Shown here piece after piece: positions 36,003-48,024 of a DNA stretch of 64,000 nt. The position numbers were made by a program, and so were the translations under genes. The DNA is from Pardosa pseudoannulata (taxonomy: Eukaryota > Arthropoda > Arachnida > Araneae > Lycosidae), in contig CM063500.1 of the NCBI GenBank assembly GCA_032207245.1, positions 80,418,786 to 80,482,785 of the forward strand. Direction: 5' to 3'. Position 1 is the stretch's first letter. Every line of letters begins with the position of its first letter. The notes under the pieces are model-generated. The model ran no database searches and was not told the origin of the DNA. It saw only the letters and a list, made by a program, of their open reading frames with translations.

Positions 36003-36935
36003 CTCTATTTAACAAAGTCACTCCTCTCTCCAGAACTATAGCCTAACTTAGAAGCCATGACCTATGGTGCCAGTCTGTGTTTTTGAGACCAAGGGCTCTG
36101 GAATGTGGAGCATATGTCAAGGCTAGCTAGTCAACCTTATATGGAATCCCAGGGCTGTAACTAGGTGTTTTAGCATCCGTGGCAAAACAACAAGTTTGTG
36201 CCCGTACAGCCAAATATAGGGAGAAAATATATAAACGTTTTTTTATATCATATATTCAGAATGGACTCAAAATATTTTAATTTTTAAAATGTTCCTAGTA
36301 TATTAATTTTTAACTTTTTTTCTATTTTTCTTTATTATTATTTAATGATATTTTGGAACACTGAAGGTATTATTTTGCTGATAAACTGAATAATTTATTT
36401 GATGGGAATATTTTTTTATTTAGACGTTGAATTTTCATAAAAAAAATTGGCAACATTCTAAATTTAAATTTAGTTTTAATAACTTTAATAATTTCAAAAT
36501 TTAAAACGAATACCCAAACTTATATTAAAGCATATTAGTGGTGTTTGGTAAACATTTAGTAAGAATCTACAACAAGTTTACTCTTTCAAAGTATTTTAAA
36601 AAATAAGAAAATTCATAAATAGTTTTTAAACACATTAGATTTTATAATTAAAACAATTTTCAAATTTTCCTTATTTCTACTCAGGGCGAGTTGTCCTCTT
36701 TCAGATCCCATTTTCTTTATGGTGCAGCATTTGCCCGTGGCAAATGCCACCTTTGCTATGCCCTAGTTATGGCCCTGTGGAATCTCCAATGTTTAGTTCC
36801 CAAGCATGCTTAATCCTTAATTTGTCTATCCACTAAAGGGTTAAAACGCTGAGTCATCCTTTTCCAGCCCTGGGATCGAACCTCAGACCTGTGTCATTGG
36901 AGCATAAAGTACTACTATAACACTACTAAACTTAA
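36003..36935 (-). repeat. tRNA-derived SINE, family 2, copy B, split by a hAT MITE
   Basis: Segments 36778-36935 and 36003-36149 together match the copy at 20747-21028 in inverse orientation (shared words include TTAGTTCCCAAGCATGCTT inverse and CAGACCTGTGTC). The MITE 36150-36777 lies between them. The insertion order is therefore SINE first, MITE later. Confidence 0.7.
36150..36777. mobile_element. hAT-type MITE, copy 2 (628 bp)
   Basis: Ends CAGGGCTGTAACTAGG and CCTAGTTATGGCCCTG. Target duplications TGGAATCC and TGGAATCT agree at seven of eight positions. Same family as 29497-30141. It is inserted into a SINE. Confidence 0.85.
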
Positions 36936-36939
36936 AAAA

Positions 36940-39340
36940 AATCACTTAATCCATAAAAAACAGTTTGTTATATGGAAAATTTGTTAAATAGAGATACACC
37001 TGTAAAAGTATATAAAATAATTTTAAATTTGCAAATACTTATTATTAATCTCACTTTTTTTTTTGTATAAATTGATATCTATTTTACCCATCAAATATAA
37101 ATCTATATAAAAAAAGAATAAAGTAAAACATTATTAGGGTATACTCTAAATTTACTTTAAAAATTTATTAAAATCAATTTAATTTTCAAGACAAACCAGT
37201 TCAAGATCATTGGTCACTTTAATATGTGTTAAAAGAAAGAAAAAGTTTGAAATATTCAGAGATATTTTGAGAAATATGGCAGGGTACTAGATATATCTTC
37301 ATTCTCCATACTAAAAAATATTACAAACTGCAAGTCATCATTTAGCCTTATTTTGCTAGTCACTTTAAAACTGTATTTAAAATCATTAATCATTAATATG
37401 AAAGTTAACACTTAAGTGTTTTGTAGCCAAGGAAAATACTTAATGGATTGATAGGTCCAAATTCTGACTCACATTTATGATTAGTGAGTAAAAATCCCAT
37501 TTTAAATACAATCCTAGCTCATTATGTTTATACGCATATGTACATATAAAGAAAACACTACAGAATGTTTATATTTTCTAAGGAGATCTAAACAATATTT
37601 ATCAAAATCTCAAGGTTGAGTTTAATATTTCTTTTATACTTAGCATACCAGAAAGTAAAAGATATAATACAAGATTCTAATTCATAAATTACTTAATAAA
37701 ATTTATTCATAAAATTATTAATTCAACAATGAGTACTATAGATTAATTGAATAAGCTGAGCTTAAAAACTGCCATCTGGTGACAATTGGTAGCATTTTAT
37801 TTTTGTTCTATTGAAATTTTTTGTAATAAAGAATGTGGATTGTAGTAAAAAAATGAAGAGGCATAACACTATTACATTAGCCTTAAATGCAAAATTTCAA
37901 TAATTACATCTAACAATTTTTTAGTTTGAGATATGTACATATCAGTGGTTCTCCCTCTCGCCAATGGAAAATTTTTCACTTCCTTAGTATATGTGTATGT
38001 AAGTACATGGTGTGTGTTTGCATATGTACAGACATCACAACAAAACCGGTAAAAAGGTTAGTCAAAATTAATAATTAAGGTTTCAAAGTTACTTTCCATA
38101 TATGCTCATTGAGACATAATGCTTAAAGTAGTCAATATAGATACAGGCATGGTCAAAATGAGTATTTTCATGGAAATCTGAAGGTAGAAAGATTGCACGA
38201 TTACAATACTCTACTTTGTACAAGAAAGTAAAAAAGTAGATATAAAATGTCACTAAACATGAAAATTTAATTTTAAAAAAATCGTTGTGTAATCAAATAT
38301 ATACGTTATAATCATAACATGAAAAAAAAGTGATACCAGACAATGGTAGTTTACTTCTTTAGATAAATATAATGAAAATCTTTTAGTCTCTAGATATATA
38401 TATGTCAGGTCTAAAAAAGGGATAGTTGGAAATTACATGAGTTATAAGTGATTTTAAAAAGGGAACTCTTTTATAATAATAAAATAAATGAAAAAGATCC
38501 ACGCATGTGTAAGATTTTGGGATCATCTGGTCAGGCAGAAGCATTTTGGAAGGATTTGATGAGTTTGCAAATAGATAAGAGTCAGTTAGCACATGGACAT
38601 GGAGCTGTCAGCACATTCTACGTGTGTCTTCGATGAATAAATGAAAATGGTGCAAGCTGCTTTCAAATGGAACTATGATTTAATAAACTTATTATTATCA
38701 AGAAAGACTGTTTTCCATTCGCCTTAACACTGAATTACAATATATATATCAAATGAAAAGTTTCATTTGTATAAATAGAGATTACTCAGTATTCAAAACT
38801 CAAATACTGTACTAACTGTACTAAAAATACACAAATTATAAAGTTTTTTTATACATTTATTCTATAAATATAAATGCTAATAAGCATTTCCTTCACCATT
38901 TAAATGATCTGCATTTACATAATATATGGACAATTATTTTAATGTTTGTAATTTGATTATTTGCTTACATTTTCTTATTATTGTTTTATTGTTGCTTTAT
39001 TATAATACTGTATAAGCTCTTTTAATGGTTAACAAATAAATAAATAAATAAATTTACTAGCAAATATATTTAGAAATAATAATTTTAGATACGATGCTAC
39101 AATTTATACACCAAAGTTTATATGAGTAACTAAAGGTTATAATTGAAATGGTTTTAAAAGATAAACAAAAAACTAATAATATGACAACAGTTATAGCAGA
39201 AGTTTTCATCTTATCCAAAGGGCACATTTAAAACTATATGATTGTGGGCCTAACTCTCATAATTGGCCAATTTTTGGTACAATTCTGAGAGTAAGACAGA
39301 GGCAGTGTTAACAAATATGCATAGCTTAATTTCAAACAAA
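36940..39340. other. Intergenic A/T-rich stretch
   Basis: No feature supported. The 62-residue plus frame at 38448-38636 and its minus-strand shadow were examined and not accepted. Confidence 0.4.
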
Positions 39341-39350
39341 GTTAACATAC

Positions 39351-39400
39351 CTTAAAAAGTTTGAAATCTTTTGTTACAATATACAATTTTGGAAGTGCAT
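39351..39400 (-). CDS. Unconfirmed exon, DALPKLYIVTKDFKLFK
   Basis: A frame flanked by an AG acceptor (ACAAACAGAG) and an AAG/GTATGT donor encodes ALPKLYIVTKDFKLFK. Its start phase fits the exon candidate at 41942-41986, and its end (phase 0) fits exon 2 of the GCN1-like gene. I do not recognise the protein. It may be an alternative upstream exon, another gene, or chance. Confidence 0.3.
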
Positions 39401-39718
39401 CTCTGTTTGTATAGTTTAAAGTGTAAGTAATAAACATCAGAAAGTTGGAAATCAAAGAAGAAAAATAGCTTTTTTTGAAGTTTAAGCAAAATAATTAAAA
39501 CTCTAAAAATATTAATTATTTTACAATTGCATAAAAGAATGAAAAAAAAACATAAAGCTATTATATCCCAAACAATTGAATTTTAAAGATAATCCCTCAT
39601 CAGTGCCAGTTTAATTGAATTAATATCGACAAACTGCAGGAAGAAATAATTACCTAAAGAGAAACACAATCTAAAATCAATAATATAATCAAACTAAAAT
39701 TTAATAAAGGATAATTTT

Positions 39719-39893
39719 GGGTTTGGTTTGGAGTACTACAGTCTACTTTTTACAACACAAGGGTTAATAAGAGTGGGACCTACAGCTTAAAGCCGATTCC
39801 AAATACTATGAACATCCATGCCACAGTGGGATTCGAACCCACAAACTCCGGTACTGGAGGCCAACACCCTAACCAATCAGCCATGGTTCAGCC
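39719..39893 (-). repeat. tRNA-derived SINE, family 1, copy C
   Basis: Full-length relative of 4777-4953. T-arm GTGGGTTCGAATCCCAC is intact. Target duplication GATAATTT flanks it (39710-39717 and 39894-39901). Confidence 0.8.
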
Positions 39894-40109
39894 GATAATT
39901 TACTGGGAGTTTGTGGATGGTCACATGCATCAACCATTGAACAGATGTTCATCACCAGTTCTGTTATTCTCAGAAGATAAATCAAGGGTAATTTTCCAAA
40001 ATGATTTCTGCACTGACTTTTAATGAATTTCATAAAAGAAAAAAAATATGAAGCTGTGAAAGTTTTTTCAAAAAACTTTCTCTGGCTACCAATTGGAAAC
40101 CTCTATTTA

Positions 40110-40448
40110 GATTTAGATTTAGGGTGGGACGGCCCATAAGGGCACCAGCACTGTGATCTAAGGCTTATTGTGCTGAAACACCCAACCCCCATTTACTGAA
40201 ACAAAAAAGTCCCAGCGTAAAGTTAAGAAATATTAACAATTAGGTCTCAGAGAGACTAATAGCTGAGAGAAATCTAAGCAGCAATTCAACCGGGAAGTTG
40301 ATCAGCTCCCACGGCTCGATGAAGTGATATCCAAGATATTCAAACCTCTTGGCACAGAAGTAACATTCATACAAAATGTGTGAGGAACTCTCCTCCACCA
40401 TATGGCACCCCCTACATACTGGGCTATCCGTGATGCCAATAATGTTAA
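40110..40448 (-). pseudogene. LINE C-terminal tail with zinc knuckle
   Basis: The minus frame from about 40448 reads NIIGITDSPVCRGC, then EESSSHILYECYFCAKRF, then EPWELINFPVELLLRFL to a stop. C-x2-C-x7-8-H-x4-C is the conserved knuckle at the C-terminus of Jockey/I-like LINE ORF2. The short frame is intact but the RT and endonuclease are missing, so this is a 5'-truncated copy. Confidence 0.72.
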
Positions 40449-41004
40449 AACCTCTATTTACAATATCATGTTTTAAAGAAAAAACTGTTGCAATAGCAAA
40501 TTAAATGTTTAGATCTGTAAAAATTAATGTAAATTATATTTTCCTTTTAAATTACCCAACTTCATTCAGAAAACAATGATAACTATGCCATGGACTGAAC
40601 AAAAGCAATATTTTATTAAAGTAAATTATCCTATCATAAAAATATATTTAAAATAACTATTTATTATATATTACATTCATAAACTATACATTATGTAAAT
40701 AATACCAAGTTTATATGATTGTTTTATATTAGAATAAATTTTATAACACAATACTCTATGATATACTTTCTGAACTCAAAGTTTCAGCCTAATGTACCTA
40801 TCTCCTATAAGTTGTATCATTTTCAAAAATTTTCTGCTCAATATGTTGAATTAAAAATTGCATGAGTTAAATCTTTCACTGTCGTTCTTCTTTCTACTAC
40901 TCATAAAGATCATACTAAATGTAATTGAAAACACTGAATTTATATGGTAATATTCTCAAGGGTAATGATATGCTTCAAATCCTAAAAAAGTTAGCAAGTG
41001 TTTT

Positions 41005-41299
41005 CAAGGCCGTAGCCAGAAATTATTTTTGGAGGGAGACCAAGGGAGAAAGACATCTTTATTTGTGAATCGTACTTCAATTGATGAAAGGGAAAGCACT
41101 GTATTCAGTCCAGCAAGATTTTTATGGTCTGAGCAGTTTTATTTTCTAAGAGAATAACTGTACATGTTCATGAACAGCTAGGTAGATAGCACACACACAA
41201 ACGTGGGACATTGTCTATCTACAAAATGGTCTTTTAAATTTTTTTTTTTTTTGGGGGGGGGACCAGTCTCCCAAATTCCTCTCCCTGCCTACGGCCTTG
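41005..41299. mobile_element. hAT-type MITE, second family (295 bp)
   Basis: Ends CAAGGCCGTAGCCAG and CTGCCTACGGCCTTG. Perfect 8-bp target duplication AGTGTTTT (40997-41004, 41300-41307). Contains a poly-T/poly-G tract at 41238-41262. Confidence 0.87.
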
Positions 41300-41941
41300 A
41301 GTGTTTTAGGTCTGTACACATGTTTACCAAACTTATTTATGTTTAATTTTGATTCTCCTAGCTTAACACATCAATTAGTATGAAACATAATTTCTTTTAA
41401 ATGGTTTTAAATTATAACCTTGCTTATAATGACATGTCTAAAAATCCCACTTTTAATCAGTTTAAGTTAATAGGTCCAGAGCACACTGAAAGTTTTGAGA
41501 ATCTTATAAAAAAAAAGCAAATTGACTGACAATGAAAGACCTTATCATTACAGTAATTATTATTTATTTGAAGATCTATGCTCTAAACTGTTTTTCACCA
41601 AAGTATGTTAAGAGTTAAACACTGGATATAATTATTACTGAGACCAATGTTAAGATATTGAATAGTTTTTTTAGTTTTATGAGAAAAAATAAACTAACAC
41701 AATCAGTTCTTTGTTAAAAAAAGTTTTAAAAATAAACATATCTTTTATAATTTTGTATTATGTTTGTTAGCTGTGCATTTAAAAAGTTTACAAAACGAAG
41801 ACAAATCTTTGAGCTCCCATAGCTTTGCCACTGGACACTGCTATTGTAATGAATATTTTTTTTATTCTTTTTTTTAAAAAATACAAGGAATCTAATAAGT
41901 TTTATATCTACACATCTATGAATAACCGAACATGATTTACC

Positions 41942-41986
41942 TTGCGAACGAAAATCAAAATTTAGTACACATTGCTGATTTTTCAT
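41942..41986 (-). CDS. Unconfirmed first exon, MKNQQCVLNFDFRSQ
   Basis: ATG at 41984-41986 starts a 15-codon frame ending in CGCAAG/GTAAATC, a good donor, in phase 1. It joins in frame with the candidate at 39351. No family is recognised; kept only because both splice site and phase agree. Confidence 0.3.
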
Positions 41987-41999
41987 TTTTGCACTTTTA

Positions 42000-42713
42000 T
42001 GCTTGATACAAATTGTTTCATTTTAAAGACACTGTGGCATATCATAATGCTTTGTTGAGAACTCAAAACATAAACACAGCTGATTCTCTACGTCCTCACT
42101 GAGGAATTAAGCAACAAGCAATATTTATTTGTTTATTAATTAGTATTATCTAACAAACCCCTTGAAGTAAGAAATAGCAACACTAGCGATAAAATCACAA
42201 TTGAATAGCAACTAAACGTTATTAGATTACCATATGTTAAAATATCCAAACTAATTTAAATTTAGCAGATACACAGAATAACAAAACTAAAAGTACACGT
42301 GTTGCCATTCTAAAATTCAAACTAAGACGATGAAAAGAAAACTACTTGCACCTTGATTTTTACGTAAAGTAACCTAACTTATTTAACTTTTAGCATATTT
42401 TCAAAGTAAATTTTAACAAGTGATTAAAAAAAATAATTATTGTGCTTATGCGTCATTCAAATGCATCTAAATGGTGTTCGTAAAAATATCCTGAAAGCAT
42501 CCAAATTTTGAATTTGGTTTTAAATTCGACATAGATATATTTAAATTTGACATAGTTTTGGTACGAGAACAAGCCAAAATTCATCTAGTTCCCACAATCA
42601 ATTAGCATATGGTAATAACGGCTCATCTTCAATCTGGGGTTAAATGTTAGTTTATCTGTACAGGCACTCTGTTCAACAACAAATTGTGTAATAGATCAGT
42701 TTGTTGCTTTTGT
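42000..42713. other. Intergenic, nothing recognised
   Basis: Unique-looking sequence with somewhat more G/C than its surroundings. It lies upstream of the candidate exon at 41942-41986; no promoter element is convincing. Confidence 0.35.
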
Positions 42714-42850
42714 CCGATCTCACCAAAGTTGTTTAACGCTAAACGCGATTAATCTCCGTTTAAACGGAGAATTGCGTTCCCCCATTGGTTGGAGCCAGGG
42801 TATATCGTGGCTAATCGTAGTTAGCCGTTAAACGACTTTGGTGGGATCGG
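42714..42850. mobile_element. 137-bp foldback MITE
   Basis: The left end CCGATCTCACCAAAGTTGTT and the inverse of the right end CCGATCCCACCAAAGTCGTT pair with few mismatches, and pairing continues inward past CGTTTAACG. The centre has the palindrome TCTCCGTTTAAACGGAGA. G/C content is far above the flanks. No target duplication was clear. Confidence 0.7.
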
Positions 42851-43747
42851 CCCATGTGTTCACGCAAAATATAGGCTCAAAAACATAATTTTGAAAATCA
42901 TTTAAGGATTGTATGTGAGAAGGGATGATATGTAAAACGACTACATCAACATTTTGAGAGTAAATATTTTGCAGACAACAAATATTTTCGTATTCAAAAA
43001 GTAAAAAATAATAATAAAATAAAAAACATCGTGGTTTAAACCAATTATAACATTTTGTTATAATAGCAAAAGTTTTATAAGATGCATTATTATTCTTGGA
43101 TTTATCTGATGGGAAGAGGATGTATAATTTTTAAAGGTTTCAAAAGGACGAAATATATTATTTAATTCCTTCTGGTACCTATAAATAGGTAGGATGAATA
43201 AAGTTTCTTATTTGAAAATATAAGCATAACAAATGAAAAAAATTTCTTAAATATTATTTTTCAATGTACTCCCAAAATTTAATTCAAATTTAAAAAGGCA
43301 GGATAATGTAATTCCTATTAGTTTTATATCCAAATTGAAATTATGTTTGATTTGTATATCACGAGTCGACTAACAAGTAGAATAAATTTAATTCATGTGT
43401 ATTTTTCAATTCTTTAAATTCTGACAAAGTTTAGATTGATATTACCTTGGAACGGTAATATCCATCAGCCATATTGTAGATTGTTTAATAGTGCAGTTTT
43501 GCGATGTTTGTTGACTTTAAAATCTCTACTACATATCCTCATTTAAGAACATAAAGCGTACTAGAGAGTAAGGTAAATCCATCCATAGAATAAAAGTCAT
43601 TTTAAATAGTATACATTCAAATGAGTTTCTATTTAAAATGACGTAGTAATTCCTATACAATTCCGAGAAAGAAACATCAAAGCCTTTTATCTAAAGTTAA
43701 GCGGTTATATATGTCATAGAAATGGCATCAAGTAAATAACCTTTATA

Positions 43748-45021
43748 CGAGGGTTGTTATTTATATTTCTGGCCTTGGCAACAGTAAGTGTTGCTAGGCG
43801 ATTTTAAACGATTTTAATCGAAAGTTTGATATTTTTAAACATAAATTCAGCAGACGATTTACCATTATAGCTTTATTTGTGTTGTTGACAGTAAATCGAA
43901 AAGTTCTTCTCTTTCAAAAAATGGAATTGAATCGTGAACATTTTCGTGCCATTATTTTTCATAACTTTCGACGTGGATTGTCAAGACAAGAGTGCTTCGA
44001 TGAACTTAATTCTTTATACAGCGATAAAGCGCCATCCTACAGCACTGTAAAAAATTGGTATAACGAATTTAATCGTGGTTGATGTTCGATCCAGGACGAA
44101 TTCCGTGTAGGTCGTCCAAAATCTGTTGTTGTGTCAGAAAAGATCGATGCTGCGCGTGAACTGATAAAGCAAGATCGTCATGTGACATACCGTGAGATAG
44201 AGGCGTCTTTGGACATTAGTATGACTAGTATCAATAAAATATTGCATGAACATTTGAGCGTAAAAAAAATTTGTTCGCGTTGGATCCCGCATAATCTGAC
44301 AAACGCTCAAAAAAAAAGGCTCGTGTCGATTGGTGCAAGGAAATGTTGGAAAAATACGTTCAACGTACATCAAAGGCTGTGTATAATATCTACACAGGTG
44401 ACGAATCATGGATCTATGCATATGAGCCGGAAACAAAACAGCAATCAACTGTATGGGTCTTCCAAGACGAGGCAAAACCAACAAAAGTTGTTCGAGGAAG
44501 AAGCACATCGAAACAAATGATTGCCTGTTTCTTCGGCATTAACGGTCATGTGGCAACAGTGGCTTTAGAACAACGCAGGTCAATTCTGAATGGTACACGA
44601 CCATTTGTTTGCTAGAAGTCATCGGAGAAATTTGAAAAAAGCAGAAGAACAGGCGAATCATTCTTCATCATGACAATGCGAGCTCTCACACATCGACTCA
44701 AACAAAGGCATTTCTGACGGAGCGAAAGATCGAACTGATGGGTCATCAGCCGTACAGCCCAATGACTTCTTATTCCCACACATCAAAAATAAATTACGTG
44801 GACAACGATTTTCGACCCCCGAAGAAGCGGTTGATGCATTCAAAACGCATGTTTTGGAGTTACCTCAATCAGACTGGAAAAAGTGCTTTGAAAATTGGTT
44901 CGAACGCATACAAAAGTGTATTGATCATCATGGAGAATATTTTGAAAAACAATAAAACCAATTTCGATCCTACATATTTGTTTTTTCATTATTAGGCCAG
45001 AAATATAAATAGCAACCCTCG
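43748..45021 (+). mobile_element. mariner element (1274 bp) with both termini
   Basis: Terminal inverted repeats start CGAGGGTTGYTATTTATATT and are nearly identical; TA flanks both ends (43746-43747, 45022-45023). The interior encodes a decayed mariner transposase. Confidence 0.9.
43921..44952 (+). pseudogene. mariner transposase, broken
   Basis: It begins MELNREHFRAIIFHNFRRGL (paired-like helix-turn-helix), continues through YSTVKNWYNEFNRG to a TGA stop at 44080-44082, then resumes with VGRPKSVV and the second HTH (HVTYREIEASLDISMTSI). A frame change near 44320 leads to a region with GDESWIYAYEPETKQQST, around the first catalytic Asp, and VRGRSTSKQMIACFF. Further stops follow (44613-44615), and the part with the second Asp (HHDNASSHT-like) lies in another frame. 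With several disruptions, the copy is not active. Family members cut and paste at TA. Confidence 0.88.
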
Positions 45022-45219
45022 TAGATTTTGTTTACTTGATGTCATTAAGCTTTGAATTTTTACGAGGCTTGAATTTTAAGTAAATACCATTTTGAATTGA
45101 GTCAGCCATAGCTTTGCGATTGCACTTTCAAACATGTGCAATGAATATCATTATTTAACAGCTTATCAAAGGCCGTAGTTTAGAAGCATTCGCTTGCTTT
45201 AACGTTTATGTATGCATAA

Positions 45220-45640
45220 TTAAAATGCCTAGGGTGATTGAAAACCCCACCGAATACAAAATACGCACTATTATTCTTTTAAGAAGAGGCATGAGGGTCG
45301 TCAAAGTTCACTAGTTAAATGAAGTGAAGTGTTTGGAGAAAACGCCGTAAACAATGAAAGGGTAAGAAAAATGACTTAGAATAATTTAAGATAATCCTTC
45401 ACTGGTGACAAAATATGGATTGTCCCCGTTACACTTGAATAGAAACAAATTCAGCTTTTCCCAAGAAAGTCGAGTTCAAGCAAAAACTATTTCTACCCGA
45501 AAAAACGTGTACATGCTTTGGGATGGACAAGGTGCTTTGTCGTGTGGATTTCTTTCTTTTGGAGTATCACACTCATTGCAAACGTATTCCAGTGCATTTT
45601 TTGCAGAGAGAATGTATTAATTTACGATACTACTCATCAA
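45220..45640 (+). pseudogene. Second, older mariner-like transposase fragment
   Basis: Frames at 45405-45620 read RVQAKTISTRKNVYMLWDGQ then GALSCGFL, resembling the mariner segment with K-x-M-x-x-W-W-D-x-x-G-x-x-x-x-x-L. An upstream piece (from 45224) is cut by stops. Termini are not visible. Assignment is tentative. Confidence 0.4.
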
Positions 45641-45727
45641 TGTTACATTTGTCCGTTTGAACCTAAAATCTTATGTTATTTAGCAGGAAATTATTTGATC
45701 ACCCTTCATATAACCCTGAATTAGACC

Positions 45728-46920
45728 CAGGGCCTGATTATCGCATGGACAATTGGAGCACGTGCCCTGGGCAGGAAAATTTTAAGGGGCACGAAAATTT
45801 ACTAATTATATCAATTTACTAATGCACTAATTGTTATATATTGCTGCTTACTTGATGACTTTTTTTACTTATGCCAGCTGTATATTACTACTGCTTTAGT
45901 TAATGCTTTTTGTATGCATAGCTTCTTGTATTCATCTCCTGGAGAAATTTATAATTTTTTACCTTTGTTAATCATTTTATATGCGTTTATTATAATAATC
46001 AATTTCTGTGCTTAAATTTTACCTGCTAAATATTTTTGACTTTTTTAAACAATATCTAATAAAAAAGGACATGTTTCTTTTGTAATATACATGAATTTTC
46101 TTAAATGTTTTCGTAAATAAAAAATTTTGTGTGCAACATCGTAATATTTAGTCATGTAAGAGTTTTTAATTAATGTAACCTCTGAAATCTAAAAATATAC
46201 TTCTGATTTATTAAAATAGTGACGAATACATTAACATTATATGATTCATCATTATAACATTAGTCTATTTTATTTGACATTATTTGTGCATAACAAATTT
46301 ATGTCAATGTCATTGTAGCAATTTTATTTCCCTCGTGTTATCTTGTTCATTTGAACCTTCAGTATAATTAATCCACATGCACAATTCCCCTTTCGTTAAG
46401 TTTTTAATAAATTATTGTACGGTAATAGTTTGTCACGAACTATATAGCCATTTACTTTAATTTACTGTTATTTACTGATAATATATCCCTCAACGAATGA
46501 TTTTTATCCTATGGGTATTCATGTTTATAAAAGATTATAGCAATTAAATAAACCATTAAATCATCTCATAATTTAAATTATTTTTTAATTCTATTATTAA
46601 TATTTATTTTCTGCACCACAGAGCTTGTGAGCATGGCAAGGTAGAAAATAAAAAAGTGGGTCACTATAGGTCCTTAAAAGTCCTTAATTTTTATCATGGC
46701 TAAACAGAAATAATAATGATTACGTAAAATGAAAATTTGGTGTTTTTGATTTTGAATATTACTTTAATGCTAAGTTTTTAAATCTGTTTGATAATTCAAT
46801 TTTATAATTTTTATATGACTCTAATGATGATAATAACTTGTCGCTGTAAATTTGCAGGAGGGTGGAGGGCACAAAAATTGGATTGTGCTCTGGGCACAAA
46901 AGTATCTTAGTCGGGCTCTG
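45728..46920. mobile_element. hAT-type non-autonomous element (1193 bp)
   Basis: Ends CAGGGCCTGATTA and, inverted, CAGAGCCCGACTAA. Flanking 8-mers ATTAGACC (45720-45727) and ATTAGACT (46921-46928) agree at seven of eight. The interior is A/T-rich without transposase. At 46660-46697 it carries an inverted scrap of the AAGGAC-rich repeat seen at 1457, 7651 and 23739. Confidence 0.75.
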
Positions 46921-47363
46921 ATTAGACTCCTAAAATTTTCTTTTTAAATTCCAGATAAAAGAGCATTTTCTAGTTAATCACAAATGTCAAAGAAATTAGG
47001 CAACTGATTTATGTAAGGATAGAATTCTGAACCATAATACAAATGTCATAACATAGGTGGGCATCACGTAAAAAAGTAGATTATGTATCTGGACTGTCAT
47101 GTAAGTATAAATTTGTCCGTGAAATTGACCATGTTTGTTTTTATATCAAAACTGTTTATAAATATTACCCACATTTTTACTTTTCACATACATTATGTAA
47201 CTGTAACATATATTATGAGGTGTACATCCATTTTAAGAGAAATACGTATGCATAACAGTGTATTTTCAAAGTTATTTCCAAATCTACATAAAAGTTTTTA
47301 GTGTGTGTTATTAATAAGTATGAAATATAACAAAAGAACTAAGCAAAAGGAAAATAAACACAT

Positions 47364-47369
47364 TTTATT
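47364..47369 (-). terminator. Poly(A) signal of the transporter gene
   Basis: AATAAA on the minus strand 38 nt beyond the TAG stop at 47407-47409, implying a short 3' UTR. Confidence 0.55.
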
Positions 47370-47406
47370 GAACATAAAATAGGATAAACTAAAAATATAA
47401 GAAATG

Positions 47407-47549
47407 CTATGACATTCTGTAAACTTCGGCATTGCTTTTGATTCTCACGAGATACTTTTCAAAAAGCCATAGTAAAGAGGCAAAGAGTGAAGTAAATCCC
47501 ATATTAATAAATATGTTTGAATAAGATTTCATTTTATCTCTGAAGTGTT
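47407..47549 (-). CDS. Transporter exon 5 (helix 12 and C-terminus)
   Basis: Acceptor TTTCTTTTCAG; encodes [18 protein letters not shown], then [15 protein letters not shown] and a basic tail ending ...EVYRMS. The split codon G/AA joins exon 4. KSYSNIF corresponds to the MCT motif (D-x-x-x-S-Y-D-x-x-F) that precedes the last helix. Confidence 0.85.
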
Positions 47550-47956
47550 CTGAAAAGAAAAAAAAAAGGAATTTAGGTATGTATACATATTTTGTAATTT
47601 AATAGTATATATATACACTGATAATCAAAATCAGTTAAATTATCAGATTTGGTTAATTACAACTGATACTCGATACACTTTTACATGGAGAGAACCAAGG
47701 ACCCACTATATGACCTCCAATATCCGAGAAATCGACAGTGATATTGACAGTGGATTTTTGTCGGTCTGACTAGTAGAGATGTAAAAAACCCGGAATTTTG
47801 AAGAGGTGGGAATAAACCCGGGAATTTTGGGTAACAAACCTGGAATTTTGGGAACTTTGGGAAGAAATCATTTTAACAATGTTTACATTTATTTTTTCAA
47901 CAGTGGCTATTTAAGAACTAGCATATTATTTCTAAGAGGTTTATTTTTACTTTTGG

Positions 47957-48024
<68 letters not shown>

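Noticed and set aside
38383..38636. 62-residue plus frame containing MCKILGSSGQAEAFWKDLMS and its minus shadow
   Set aside because: Looks protein-like at first, but there is no convincing acceptor, no recognised family and no neighbouring exon.
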